64,000 nt of DNA, from assembly GCA_030159075.1 (NCBI GenBank), contig BROG01000128.1:1131001-1195000 (forward strand), given 5' to 3'. The notes under the pieces are model-generated. The model made no database searches and was not told the origin of the DNA. It saw only the letters and a program-made list of their open reading frames with translations. Positions 1 to 11,742 of this stretch are shown piece by piece; the first letter of the stretch is position 1, and each line of letters opens with the position of its first letter. This stretch comes from Atrina japonica. Its lineage: Eukaryota; Mollusca; Bivalvia; Pterioida; Pinnidae. The position numbers and the translations under genes are program-made.

Positions 1-494
1 GGGCGACATGAAGACATGTTTTAGATTTGACTAATCAGAAGAGTGCTATAATAATGATGTGTTATCACATTACAAAGTGCTAAGGTTAGAATGTACATGT
101 AAATAACACCGAATAGACATGTACATGTAAATAACACCGAATAGACATGTACATGTAATTCTTGCCATCAGTGTTTCAGATAGTATTTTATAATACAGTC
201 AAACCTGTGTTAAGAGACTGTCCAAGGGAAGAGGCACAGGGAAGAGGCAAAAATGGTCGCATATGACAGGTGGTCTCTTAATTTAGGTGATTTGAATAGG
301 AAAAATACACTTTGGGAGTCAAACATTTAGGTCACATCCATGTAAGGCGGATAGTCTTTTAAATCAGTGAGTTGCTAAGGCAGGTTAGACTACATGTATT
401 GTAGCTTCTGAGAAGCTTCATATGTAAAATATTACACAGTGAATGTAAACATGATATAAATAGTATAACTTAAACTTTAAGTGATATTAGTAAG
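1..494. other. 5' flank: short repeat and repeat fragment
   Basis: ATGTACATGTAAATAACACCGAATAG-type units of about 28 bp are tandem at 91-158. A fragment starting ACAGTCAAACCTGTGTTAAGAG (194-300) belongs to the dispersed ACAGTNAAACCTG family. No coding signal is seen, and no clear promoter is evident before the candidate start at 495. Confidence 0.5.
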
Positions 495-624
495 ATGATG
501 TTTAGTGGAGAAGTTTATCATATGATATCTGATTCTGATGACTCTAAGTATTTAAAGACAGAAGTACAGCCTAGTGAAATACTCCTTCATCAAGAGATAA
601 TTCAGCATTTTAACACTTCAACAG
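495..624 (+). CDS. Candidate first coding exon (start codon, phase 1 exit) of the anoctamin gene
   Basis: ATG ATG at 495-500 opens a frame of 43 codons plus one base up to a GT at 625. It begins MMFSGEVYHMISDSDD and continues acidic and non-repetitive, unlike the flanking DNA. The phase-1 exit (a single G) matches exon 1 at 13975, which needs one preceding base; joined, they give E then VSPAPPEGN. Weak points: the donor ACAG|GTGCTT is poor, the intron would be 13.3 kb, and no promoter can be demonstrated. Without splicing the frame stops at TAA after STGACSVST. The true first exon could instead lie upstream of the window. Confidence 0.35.
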
Positions 625-819
625 GTGCTTGTTCTGTATCTACTTAAATGTAGTCTTGATCTGAGGTTACAGGGGAATACATGTAGATATATAATGTTTA
701 AAAATCCATATTTCATGATTGATTATACATATGTGTGTATGTGTACATTGTATGTTTATGTGTGTGTACATGTGGGTGTCACTGTGTTAGTTTGTGTATA
801 TACAAATGTATATATATAC

Positions 820-990
820 AGTAAAACCTGCTTTAGCGACCACCTGTGTATAAAGAACACCTGGTCACAAAAAACAGTTTTTGCTGTCCCCAGTTGTACC
901 ATTTGTGTACAAATTAACCTCTATATAAAGACCACCTCCCTATAAAGACATGTTTTCTTATGTCACTAAGTCATTATATACAGGTTTCAT
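820..990 (+). repeat. Dispersed ACAGTAAAACCTG repeat, copy A
   Basis: ACAGTAAAACCTGCTTTAGCGACCACC, with repeated 'TATAAAGA(A/C)CACC' phrases and ending near CAGGTTTCATTGTA. Related copies in this window: 194-300, 2635-2815, 30050-30215, 48535-48725 and a fragment near 61520. This is a widespread type in marine invertebrates; its transposition class is not evident. Confidence 0.6.
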
Positions 991-1544
991 TGTACATGTA
1001 TACATGTACATGTACCGTATATGTCAGTGTGTGTGTCTACATGTGGTTCCTTTTTTGATGTTTTAAATCCTGTCAATATTTTATACTTTTATGGATATAA
1101 AATTATGTTCCATGTATATACATGTATAGTTCATCTCCCATATATTGTCACCTTTTGTTTTCCTTAATTTTGGCGGTATAACGGGTTTGGTAGTATATTG
1201 AGGTTTACGAGGTGTGGTCATTTTCCTGTCTTTAATCCCTGCTGTAAATCATATCCTGTCTACAACTCTACACTATAAATTTGGATATTTTGTCTATTTT
1301 TTAAGTTTGGACAATTCGGCCATCATATAAATTAAAATTAAGTTAAAGCATTCAAAATATGTAAAATCTAGATTATTTTCTAACATTAACCCAGAAACAT
1401 TTCTAGTGTTAACTTTCATTGTTTTTGGTTTTAAAAAAAGTTTTGACAGTTCAGTAATATAAAGGCGTTAGGTTTATATATCCCATATACTCATAATCAT
1501 TTTTTGACATGTGATAAATACTGTGTAAACATATTGTGATCACT

Positions 1545-2156
1545 CCCCGTCAATCGTCCAGCGTTTGTCTGTAAACTTTTCATATTTTCAACTTCTTCTC
1601 TGAAACCACTGAATGGATTTTGCTGAAACTTGATAGGAAGCAAGTGCCCAAGGTCCTTTACCAAGTTTGTAGTTTTCAGCCAGATTGGCCCAGGGGTGGG
1701 TACAGGGCGGGACAGAATAGGTCCTTTAAAAATTTTCTTCTCCAGAACAGCTATATGAATTGAAAAACGGTGATCTACATGGATGTATAATTCAAGTTTG
1801 CATTTTTCATAGAAATCGGAATGTGAATTTTTGACACGTTGTTGAGGTCTTTTTATTTAGACTTTGTCATTTTCATTCATTTTTGCATGATTTCCTTAAT
1901 TATTTCCCCTTGCATTAACTTTGATGCATTCATTTAAAGTGTTTTACTTGTAATTAGGCAAAGAAATGTTTCTGTGCAAGAATTTTGCTGAAATTTAATT
2001 TCTAGAATTTTTAATGAATTTCTGAAAACAGAAATACATGTATTTATGCTTCTTGGCCATATCAGCCTACATGTTCTACATATTCTTCTTGGTCTTCTTT
2101 CCACATTTGTAGATGGTTCTCAGGTGAGCGATTTAGGCCTAAGAAGGCCTCTTGTT
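1545..2156 (+). mobile_element. Bivalve-type dispersed element, 3' end GGTGAGCG...CTCTTGTT
   Basis: Contains the phrases CCACTGAATGGATTTTGCTGAAACTTGATAGG (split by variation) and CAGGTGAGCGATTTAGGCC, and ends AGGCCTCTTGTT. This arrangement is common in bivalve genomes. There is no coding capacity. Other members or fragments here: 14757-15200, 16430-16880, 61041-61450 and 62226-63147. Confidence 0.55.
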
Positions 2157-2634
2157 ATGGCACCGACATATTAATGTGTAACATTAAGTAAGCCTTCAGT
2201 CAGGTTATGAGAGAAAGTCCCCACCTTACACTCAGCTTTGAACAGTTAACCTTTAATGATTTTATCATGTTGTTACTGACATAATGTACAGATCAAATTG
2301 TCATTAAAGTGATTTAAGCTGTCACAATGATGATTTTTGTCACATGACATATAGACGAGAATATGATAAAATATTATTATCAAACACGTGAAACATTGTG
2401 AAAGGTCCTCTTTTCTGAGTTATTTGTTTTATTATAATTGAAGTTTTCCAGAACCTTAAAAGATCTGGCTGTATTTCTGTATGCAATGACCTTTCAGATG
2501 AACTCTTTCACCTTATTAAATGTGGTAATTGGGAGGATCTTGTTCCTTTACTTGCTCAGTCAATTGGCAGTGTCTCAGCCCTTGACACAATCAGAATATG
2601 TTAAAGTCGGCTGATTTTTATGTTTTTTATATTT

Positions 2635-2815
2635 ACAGTAAAACCTGCTATAGCGGCCACCTCTATATAAGAATAACCTGTTTATAAAGGCCAGTTTTTT
2701 CAAATTCCTTGACTGCATACTTCATTTAAATTGAACCTGTGTATAAGGATACCCTGCACATAAAGGTCAATATTTGCTGGTCCCTTGGGTGGACCCTATA
2801 TATAGGTTTCTCTGT
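2635..2815 (+). repeat. Dispersed ACAGTAAAACCTG repeat, copy B
   Basis: Starts TACAGTAAAACCTGCTATAG, continues with CGGCCACC and 'TATAAAGG(C/T)CA' phrases, and ends near ATATAGGTTTCTCTGTA. The best copy in the window. It has the same start and closing phrase as copy A. Confidence 0.65.
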
Positions 2816-4106
2816 ACTTTGAAAATACAGGATGTGATTTTTACTGGGAAGTACATGCATTGTGTGAAATATGTGATTTTCAATGCTATTTTAAATACTT
2901 GAAGCAAATAGGATGAAAATATGAATAAAAATATTAGTCACTAACTGTGAAAACTATGCATACCTTATGTGTTACAATTGTGACGCCATGTCTGGTGAAG
3001 TTGGGCAGTTAATATGTGTCAAAAATGATAAAGCAGGTGATGCAATGGGACGAATTTAAAAATGGGTGGAGATCACCCAATCTATACATGGCACATAGAC
3101 AGTTTCAGAAACGAATGTTTTGAAAAGACAGAAAAGACTAACTTTGCCTGAAATGATGATGTACAAAAAGAAACGCAAAGGATAATAAGAATAGAATATG
3201 TACATGTATTAACTGCAAATAGCACTTGTTTATTGGACATTTGGTAATCTTCGTAAAAATTACCGAAAGTTAATTTGCAATCCTCCGAGAAATGGCGGAC
3301 AAGAAAAAACCACTGATATTACGGCTTACAGTTGACAAGATTATTGCAATTATATGCATGCATTTGTTATTCTAACCACCAGATGATCTCTTTGGGATAT
3401 ATATGAGATAAAATATTACATAAAATAGGCATGTAAAATTCTTCACCTACGACAGCTCATATTGCTTTAATTGACATATGACTATTATCATAAAATTATG
3501 TCTTTATATCAGAGTCACTAGTATAGTTGCCAACCTTGAAATCTGTGAAAGTGGGTGTTTTGTCTTTTAACTGTATAAAGTACATGTGTATGAAATACAG
3601 GAAGATTTTTTAGACTAAATTACTAAAACTTAAAAAATTGTCATCTGTTCAGTTTTGTGGATAGATTTTAGAGTTTTTGTGTCTAGTAGGATGTTGTTGA
3701 CATAAGTTATCAAGATTCTTATTTTCAATGCCATTTTACTGGAAGTTAAATGCCACTTACAAAAATCAACAACAGATTTTAAATATACATATGGAACAAT
3801 TAATACCATATAAAGATTTATTTGAGAACTTTTATTGTCTATTGCAAAATGGTACGAAGGTTATTTTTCTGATATTGCATTAAGTTTATTTTACAGGTAC
3901 ATGGCAAACCATGACCAGTACACATTTTTCACAGCCAGAAGAGCTAATTTTAGAACTCCAACTTTACATACATGTACATTTGTTTGTGTTTTACACAGAG
4001 AGTGTTTAGATTAAGGTGTGGTCTGTGTGATAAACCTGTTTATCATATCAGTTATGAGTATACATTAATCGAGAGTTTATAATATTGACTGTGTTCTGAG
4101 TTTATT

Positions 4107-4194
4107 TAACTAAACCCCTGAGAAACAATGAACTCCTCCATAAATCTATGACCTAGGCCATTCCAAATGTGTCTGTAGGGATGAATGAGTTAAG
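4107..4194. mobile_element. Short MITE (AACTCAT/ATGAGTT termini), copy 1
   Basis: About 88 bp starting TTAACTAAACCCCTGAG and ending TAGGGATGAATGAGTTAA; the ends are imperfect inverted repeats. The centre CCAAATGTGTC is shared with copies at 20187-20280 (opposite strand), 39374-39460 and 41180-41269. Confidence 0.6.
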
Positions 4195-4199
4195 TCAGT

Positions 4200-5200
4200 A
4201 ATGAAATAATGGTATTGGCAGTTGTACATTTGTACTTGTAGTGTGGTGGTAATACACATTGTAGAGTTTATACCGACTGAGTTCAGAGTTTATTTAAGTC
4301 AGTTGTGATATACTTGTAGTGGCAGTAGCCAGTAGTACACATTGTTGTATGACAATAGTACACATTGTAGATTTTATACCGACTGTGTTCAGAGTTTATT
4401 TAAGTCAGTCGTGATATACTGGTAGTGGCAGTAGCCAGTAGTACACGTTGTAGTGTGACAATAGTACACATTGTAGATTTTATACCGACTGTGTTCAGAG
4501 TTTATTTAAGTCAGTCGTGATATACTGGTAGTGGCAGTAGCCAGTAGTACACATTGTAGTGTGACAGTAATACAAATTGTAGAGTTTATACCGACTGAGT
4601 TCAGAGTTTATTTAAGTCAGTTGTGATATACTGGTAGTGGCAGTAGCCAGTAGTACACATTGTTGTGTGACAATAGTACACATTGTAGAGTTTATACCGA
4701 CTGAGTTCAGAGTTTATTTAAGTCAGTTGTGATATACTGGTAGTGGCAGTAGCCAGTAGTACACGTTGTAATGTGACTATAGTACACATTGTAGAGTTTA
4801 TACCGACTGAGTTTAGAGTTTATTTAAGTCAGTTGTGATATACTGGTAGTGGCAGTAGCCAGTAGTACACATTGTTGTGTGACAATAGTACACATTGTAG
4901 AGTTTATACCGACTGTGTTCAGAGTTTATTTAAGTCAGTCGTGATATACTGGTAGTGGGCTGGCAGTAGCCAGTAGTACATGTTGTAGTGTGACAGTAAT
5001 ACAAATTGTAGAGTTTATACCGACTGAGTTCAGAGTTTATTTAAGTCAGTTGTGATATACCGGTAGTGCCGGTAGCCAGTAGTATACATTGTAGTGTGAC
5101 AATAGTACACATTGTAGATTTTATACCTACTCAGAGTGTCAGAGTTTATTTGTCATTTGTGATATTTTGGTAGTGGCAGTAGTACATACTGTAGAGTTTT
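4200..5200 (+). repeat. 106-bp tandem repeat, about nine copies
   Basis: The phrase TTTATACCGACTGAGTTCAG recurs with TACC at 4271, 4377, 4483, 4589, 4695, 4801, 4907, 5018 and 5124: spacing 106 except one of 111. Units carry GTTTATTTAAGTCAGTTGTG and GGTAGTGGCAGTAGCCAGTA. Copies differ by a few percent. No coding potential. Confidence 0.95.
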
Positions 5201-5267
5201 TATTGACCTACATTTTTTTGTACAGTGTAGTGTTAGCTCTTTGTATACAGTCAACATAGTGTAAACT

Positions 5268-5385
5268 TATATAATGGTGGACTTGTGTCACAGACACTGG
5301 TCCTATTATAATGGTGGACTTTTGTCACAAACACTGGTCCTATTATAATGGTGGACTTGTGTCACAAACACTGGTCCTATTACCC
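5268..5385 (+). repeat. 37-bp tandem repeat, three copies
   Basis: ATAATGGTGGACTTGTGTCA with CAAACACTGGTCCTATT repeats at exact 37-bp spacing (ACT at 5281, 5318 and 5355). Confidence 0.9.
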
Positions 5386-5468
5386 AGCAGTTATACTGAC
5401 AACAAAGAGAAAGACCACATACATGTACCAGTATGTGTACTTACCATTATGACCATATAAAGTTTGAC

Positions 5469-5469
<1 letters not shown>

Positions 5470-5530
<61 letters not shown>

Positions 5531-5531
5531 A
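5470..5531 (+). repeat. Homopolymer tract C51 followed by A11
   Basis: Fifty-one C (5470-5520) run directly into eleven A (5521-5531). The proline-rich frame that crosses it is an artefact of the tract. Its length may be an assembly estimate. Confidence 0.95.
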
Positions 5532-5949
5532 GCACAGGTTTATATGCACAACAGGTATTATTTAAATTGTAACTGGGGTGACAGGTTATTATTTACAAAA
5601 ACAAAAATATTAAGGCAGTACTGTAGTAATGTATGGAACCAGGACAAGTCTCTGTGTTTTACCTGTACACCCCCTCCCAAACTTTTGTATACAGACTGTA
5701 TTATTTTAGTTTTTGACAAAACTTGGATGTACCTCTTTATGGTGGTCACATGTTCCTTTCTCTCTGATGAGGTTGAAAATGAGTAATAATGGACATATAG
5801 TAAAATCCATACAACCTGGAGGGGTGGAGTCTTGTGAACCCTTTCTTGACCCGGAAGAGTTCAAATTTTAGGCAATAAAGCATAACATTAAAATAACACT
5901 GACTAGAGTAATCATTTCTACTTGTCATCATGAATAAGAGAGTATTCAG

Positions 5950-6020
5950 TATTTTGTGACGTCTCCATATGAGTGAAAGATTCTTGAGTGGGACGATAAA
6001 CAACAATAAACAAACAAACT
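5950..6020 (+). mobile_element. SINE 3' tail fragment
   Basis: GTGACGTCTCCATATGAGTG, then AAAGATTCTTGAGTGGGACG and ATAAACAACAATAAACAAACAA. This is the tail type of molluscan tRNA-derived SINEs; a related tail occurs at 31678-31760. The tRNA-like head is not recognisable. Confidence 0.6.
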
Positions 6021-6065
6021 AAAACCCTTTAGCTGACACTGCATATGTACAGTATACATGTGTAT

Positions 6066-6260
6066 ACTGTATACAGGGAAATTTTCGCCCCCGTTTTATT
6101 TTCACCCCTTTCGCCCTCATAGTCAGTGGGCGAATTCAAAATGGTAAATTCGTCTGTTTCTAATAAAAAAAAATCTTGGCAAATTTAAAATAGAGTGAAA
6201 CCGTTTGCAAGTGTATTAGAGCAAAAATCATACTGGGCGAAAATAACCCTGTATACAGTA
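6066..6260. mobile_element. Foldback MITE with TGTATACAGGG...CGCCC termini
   Basis: The left end TGTATACAGGGAAATTTTCG pairs with the right end GGGCGAAAATAACCCTGTATACA; the ends match over about 23 bp with two mismatches. There is no coding capacity. A degraded relative lies at about 37833-38075. Confidence 0.75.
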
Positions 6261-7214
6261 TTCATGTATATAATTCCACATATCGGTAAATCAAACTCAA
6301 GAGTATATATATGTACATTGAACAGACTATACATGTAATGACAATAACAATAAATTAAAGTTTGGTGTAGTAAATCTGCCTAGAGTTTGGTGGGCAAACT
6401 TCATATCAGTGTACATTTTATATACAGTAGAGGAATTTATGTGAACTGTTATATACATTGATTTTATATTGCGGAGTATACGTTCAGATATTACTTTGTG
6501 TATTTTAATAGTAAGTAGAATTCTATTGTCATTAATTGGAAATGACTGAACTCTACCTATAGTGAAGGTATTGTCTAATTTGCATAAGATGGCAAGGCAG
6601 AGTAACTTTTTGATTATCTAAGATTATTCTACTCACTTTTCAGTTATACATGTAAGCTGCATGGTAAAAACATTTATTTCTTACTGGATACTTTCTTATG
6701 TATGGTGACATCTATAGTTTGAGCCATATTTGGTCATGAGTTTCAAAATGAGTTTGTAAAGCAACCAATCGTCAGTATAAAAATATTTAACTGATATTAT
6801 CAAAAAAGAAAAAAGTTTATCCTATATCTTTTCTACACACTTTTTTCTTTGTTTGGTTGCTTCAATTTTTGAACACTCTTCCTACGGGAATCTCTGTGTT
6901 ATCCATGTGATGTCAAATAACTGGGTTATGTGAGTAATCATTAATATTCTCGTGCCCCTCTTGACACAAGAGTTATATGAAGGGGAACAACTCAATATAT
7001 TATTGTCGTAAGGAATCAGTGATTGTGTAATAACAGGTCAGTGAGCCAGGCTAAATCAGGATGACCAATAAACGTTCCCTTTCTTTTGCTTCCGCTCTCA
7101 AACTTCGAAAGATGGACACCATTACATATGTAAAAATTGTGCAGGGATAATTTGAGCGTGAATATCTAGTACAAAACAGATTAATTGATGTCAGATTATT
7201 GGTACATGTTCAGG

Positions 7215-7485
7215 GGTTAAAAATAAAGAAAATTTCCACTTGTCCTACAGAACAAGTAGTACTGAAATGTACTTGTCCAAATGCAAATATGACTTGTCCG
7301 AAAATCATATGTACATAACATTTAAAGATATTATTTTGTGTTTAAGCAAGAATAATCTTTGTTGAATTAATATTTGTCTTCATCAATTTCACTTGTCAAT
7401 TCGGACAAGTGAGAAGTAACATCTGCTTGTCCAAGCTCAAAATGTACTTGTCCCGGACAACCGGACAAACCTTAATGTTGAACTC
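7215..7485. repeat. ACTTGTCC-rich dispersed element
   Basis: ACTTGTCC or its variants recur at least seven times within 270 bp, with CGGACAAGTG and CCGGACAACCGGACAAACC near the right end. It looks like a non-coding transposon remnant; class unknown. Confidence 0.45.
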
Positions 7486-10400
7486 CGACGTTGTATTTTA
7501 GGATAACTTAATACTGGTCCATATATAAATGTACCTTTCGAGTCTTACGATTTTGACTTTTGCCATTACAGTGTTATTGGACTTTATTTCTTAAAATTCA
7601 ATAAAATTGGGCATGACAGGCATACATGTATCCTTGCAACATAATTAGCACAACTGCCTTTATTATATCTATTAATGAGTCTGGTTAGACACTTGGGTTC
7701 ACGTCTTTTTGCATAATGGTCTTTATAAATAATCTATTTCCTTCTCTTTTTACTCTTAAGTTTTGTAATTGTATAATTTGCTTTAATTTCATGGTTGAAA
7801 TATATTGTAATTATTGTACCAATGTGATATCAAACCCATGCACTACATGATGCTGGGACATGTAAACCGTATAAAGAAAGAGACATTTTACATACATGTA
7901 TACATATACATGTATCTTCAATTTTGTATTGGGTGTCTATATGTAATTGAATTATACTATGGATATACATGTAAGACCGTCCTATGAATATGTTAATTAA
8001 CTGTTATTACCTGACTTATTAGTGGATGTGACTTATTAGTGGATGTGCCTTATTACTGAACAAGGAATACATTGTGACTGTGTTCTGCTGTGCATTGTGT
8101 TTATATTGGTATAATTTCACTTTCTTACTCAATGCATTGAACTGTTCAACTGGAGATGAATTTTAATCATAATTGCACAATAATATTTTGGGAAAAATAT
8201 ACATGTACATTAACATTTATTATGTCTTCAAAGTGATGATAAGAAGTACCTACCTGTTATAAATTACAGGTTTTTTGTTTTGTGACGACAGAGCTGCGAT
8301 TCCTTAGCGTCATCAATCATATTTTAGTATCGTATACAGTGACTTTGATCAGAGAATTAACTGTCAATAGAAACCAACAAGTATGATGAACATTTTTAAG
8401 TCGTCCTCATTCATGATTGTTCATGACTGCAACACAGAATTTGTATTGTAATGTAAATATGCACATTCATACTAATAGAAAGGCAGACACTGTTAGTGAT
8501 ATACAGATATGGAGGTTGATAATTCTCATGACAGCAGAGACAATAAAAGATGACTTAAATCACCATGGCAATTTGGGATTTATTTGAAAATTTGTTTTAA
8601 TTAACATATTTATTACTCACTTAACACACACACTGGAAAGTGAAATTGTATGTTTCTGGAGAGTTGAGATGGAGACACATGCTCAGTGTAATTGTAAAGG
8701 AGGAAGACTCGCATCCAAATAAAACAAAACAGAAATTGATGAAAATATGAAGTGAAATTTGAATTTATAAAGTTGAGCATTATCATTGTGTAAAAGGATT
8801 ATAAACTTCTGGGGAAATACATACGTACATGTATACATACATGTATATTTGTATGTTTGTACTTAACATCAGAAGGAAGAAAATAATGTTTAGTAAATAG
8901 ATATCTTTTATTTGTGATTGACAATATCTCCACATCTCTGATACCTGTGTGTACCTTGTACATCTGTTTGTTTGAATTACATAATATTAATATTACCAGA
9001 AAAGCAACATGATCTCTTAGTGGTTGGGAATAGTGCAGTACCTTTCTTAGTTTTGGTACAACTACATTTACATTAGTACTTTGTGGGAATTACAAAATTG
9101 TTAAAATAAATTTTGTAGTTCATGTACAAGCAAGGTTTATATCTAGTGATTGAGGACATCGCATTATCTACATGTAGCATGTCCTAGGACTTTTTTCTGT
9201 TGGAATTCATAAAAAAAAATTCAGGTTGTGCAGTTTTGTCATTCATTTATTTAATAATAGCTGGATTTTAAATTCAGTAAGTTTAATTGAAAAGTTCAGA
9301 TTTAGGAAGAACCTGCCTACTTATCGCAGTGTGACTTGGTAGTCTACCAACTTTGCCTTATCAGCTTGTCAACAGTTGATACACCTTTTAAGTTGTACAT
9401 GTATATATACCTGTGTATATAAATATCTGTATGTATGGTGGAAAGTGAAATGAAAACTCTGAGAACCTTTGAAATTTTTCAAACGTTAAACATCCTAATC
9501 ATTCCAGGAAATTTGATGTGATATTTTGTTGTTTGGTTTATCATGGATATCAAAATGACAAGTAAGTTATTGTATTTGTACTGTTCTTTATCTACCACTG
9601 ATTGTGGTCAGGGTAGAAATTTGGATATACTATAGGTGTTTAGGTACAATGTACATGTATCTATGTTTGTCTATGTTTTAGTCTTTAATGATATGATACA
9701 TAATATGATACATATTATATCAAGATTTGACAGAACTTAGATAATTTGGACAAAGAAAAGATGTGCACTATGTGTTATTGCTTGTATATAGAGTTAGGTA
9801 TCAGACTTGTAACTTTATTGAATTAAAATGGCTGAGAACTTTCTCCAACAATCCATTACACATTTGTAGATCTTATATAGCTATATGTTTTACAACAAAT
9901 TGAAGTTCTCAATATGACGTAAGATTCATACTGAATATTTAGTGGGTTTAAACTTGCTGAATTATTTGGCCTTCACAGGGGTCTATGTGACCTCAGACAA
10001 TAGTGAAAAGAAACTCTAGTTTAACTAGATGCTGTATGTTTATCTGACATTTCCTGGACTAATTATACTATTGAGATATAATTATTAATAAAATTATAAA
10101 AGCAACTTCTAAATGTGGTCAGTGTGGATGAACATTTTACACAAAAATACATGTAGCTGTTTATGGATTTAAATATCATACATGTATACTTTCATATAGT
10201 TTACATAGGACATTACACATTTCTGCATTTGTGTTTACTCACAGTTGCGCACATAAAAACAGAGAGGGGAGAGGGGGAGGGCAATAATTCTAATTGATTC
10301 ACACAAAATCTTAAACTTACATATGTATGCATCATAACAACAAAAGAATTCTGTTTTAGAGGAAATATTTAGATATAGATGTAGGTATATAAACAATGGT

Positions 10401-11439
10401 AGGCAACCTGACAACCTTATCTGTTTACAATTTCATTTCGTAAACACATTTACAGATGTGTGAATATGTGCAGAATAAAGTTTCTTTATGCCTTTTATAA
10501 TTCAGTATCTTAAGAATTTATGTAGTATTTTATACATCAATAGATTTCTTTATCACTGTGCAAAAAAAGGAACTATTCTCTGCTGTATATATGTATATAC
10601 AGAAAATGTATACGATGTGACTCATTGGGCATAAAGCTCACAGATTTCAAACTACTCTGATGTTTGTTTACATATTGGTATAAATTTCTCTCTTTGTAAG
10701 TCTGTCTGTCTCTCTCTCTCTCGCCCTCTCTCATTTCACTCTAAGATATATGCATTTAGCAGATTTTTGAAAATATCTGCTTTACAAAACTGTTTGCTAT
10801 GCATTATCATTTTAATCTGTTGCTGTGGGCAACAAGAATACGGGATTTTTTTCTTTTGAGATGACTTGGGAATTTATTGATTTAAATATATGGAGGTGCC
10901 TATGGTTATTACCATAAATTGTCACATTGATGGTATAGCATGCACGTGTACAATATGTAAATGTTAAGATGCAAGTAATGAATTATATCCTCAGATTGCT
11001 TGTCAAGAAAATTCTGTAAAAATGTTGAATTAAGATGTTAATATTCACTGTATTCACGGTGTAGATAGATCAGTAAATTTCAGAAACAGTGAATAACTTT
11101 GTAAAGGACCTGATTCAATTGTAAGCTATGGCTGATTTGTGAATTCAATTCATAAAACGATTGTTTTGGTAGACGGAAAAGCTTAAAAATTACAACCCGT
11201 GGAATAAAACCCCTACATGTACATGCATATCGTATTGGAATTGCCAAACATTTGAAATGAGTGTTAAATTGACGGCTTGTCATAATCTGTATCTTGTGAC
11301 AGCAACTATATCATACATGTAGTTGTTATAACTAAAATAAACAAACTTTTTACAGACATTTACAATGTCAAATCTTGAATTGGAAGGTATATATGTATGA
11401 CTGTCACATGCCCATGTATTACCTGATTTGTAATTAAAC
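7486..11439. other. Intronic AT-rich DNA, no gene seen
   Basis: No exon with homology was found. A short ATG-led frame at 9543-9561 ends at a strong GTAAGT donor (see findings). A CT-rich microsatellite sits at about 10711-10733. TACATGTA words are frequent. Confidence 0.5.
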
Positions 11440-11742
11440 AAAGGCCAGTTTCACTAAAGGTTGTAACGTCACGTGTAGACGTAAATCTAGATTTACCGTA
11501 AGTCTAAAGATAGTACATGTATCTTTCTTCTTACGATTAGACTTAGTCTCTTACATCTGAGTCTGTCTGCTCTCCAAACTACTACCAATTTTACACCTAA
11601 ATTAGTATAAGTTAACATGTAAGCATATGTTGATTAACTTTTGTGAAACTGAAACTACGTACATGTAAATAAAATTGTAACTCAAGTTACGTCGCAAGTT
11701 TGGGCAAAGTTACAACCTTTAGTGAAATTGAAATTGGCCCCA
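11440..11742. mobile_element. Foldback MITE, about 300 bp
   Basis: Left end GGCCAGTTTCACTAAAGGTTGTAAC; right end GTTACAACCTTTAGTGAAATTG followed by AAATTGGCC. They are long inverted repeats, and internal segments also pair (ACGTAAATCTAGATTTACCGT). No coding capacity. Confidence 0.8.

Larger units (their letters stand above)
625..4199. other. Intron or flank with dispersed repeats
   Basis: Two copies of the ACAGTAAAACCTG family lie at 820-990 and 2635-2815. A CTCTTGTT-ended element occupies about 1545-2156. A short MITE occupies 4107-4194. The 106-codon frame at 625-945 runs through repeat and low-complexity DNA and is not considered a gene. Nothing else is recognised. Confidence 0.5.
5532..7214. 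other. Intronic stretch with a SINE tail and a MITE
   Basis: A SINE-type tail lies at 5950-6020 and a foldback MITE at 6066-6260 (separate entries). The remainder is AT-rich with no supported coding frame. Confidence 0.5.

Noticed and set aside
5433..5786. Proline-rich 117-codon frame
   Set aside because: The proline run is the C51 tract; the frame continues into the A run and unique AT-rich DNA with no splice or coding support.
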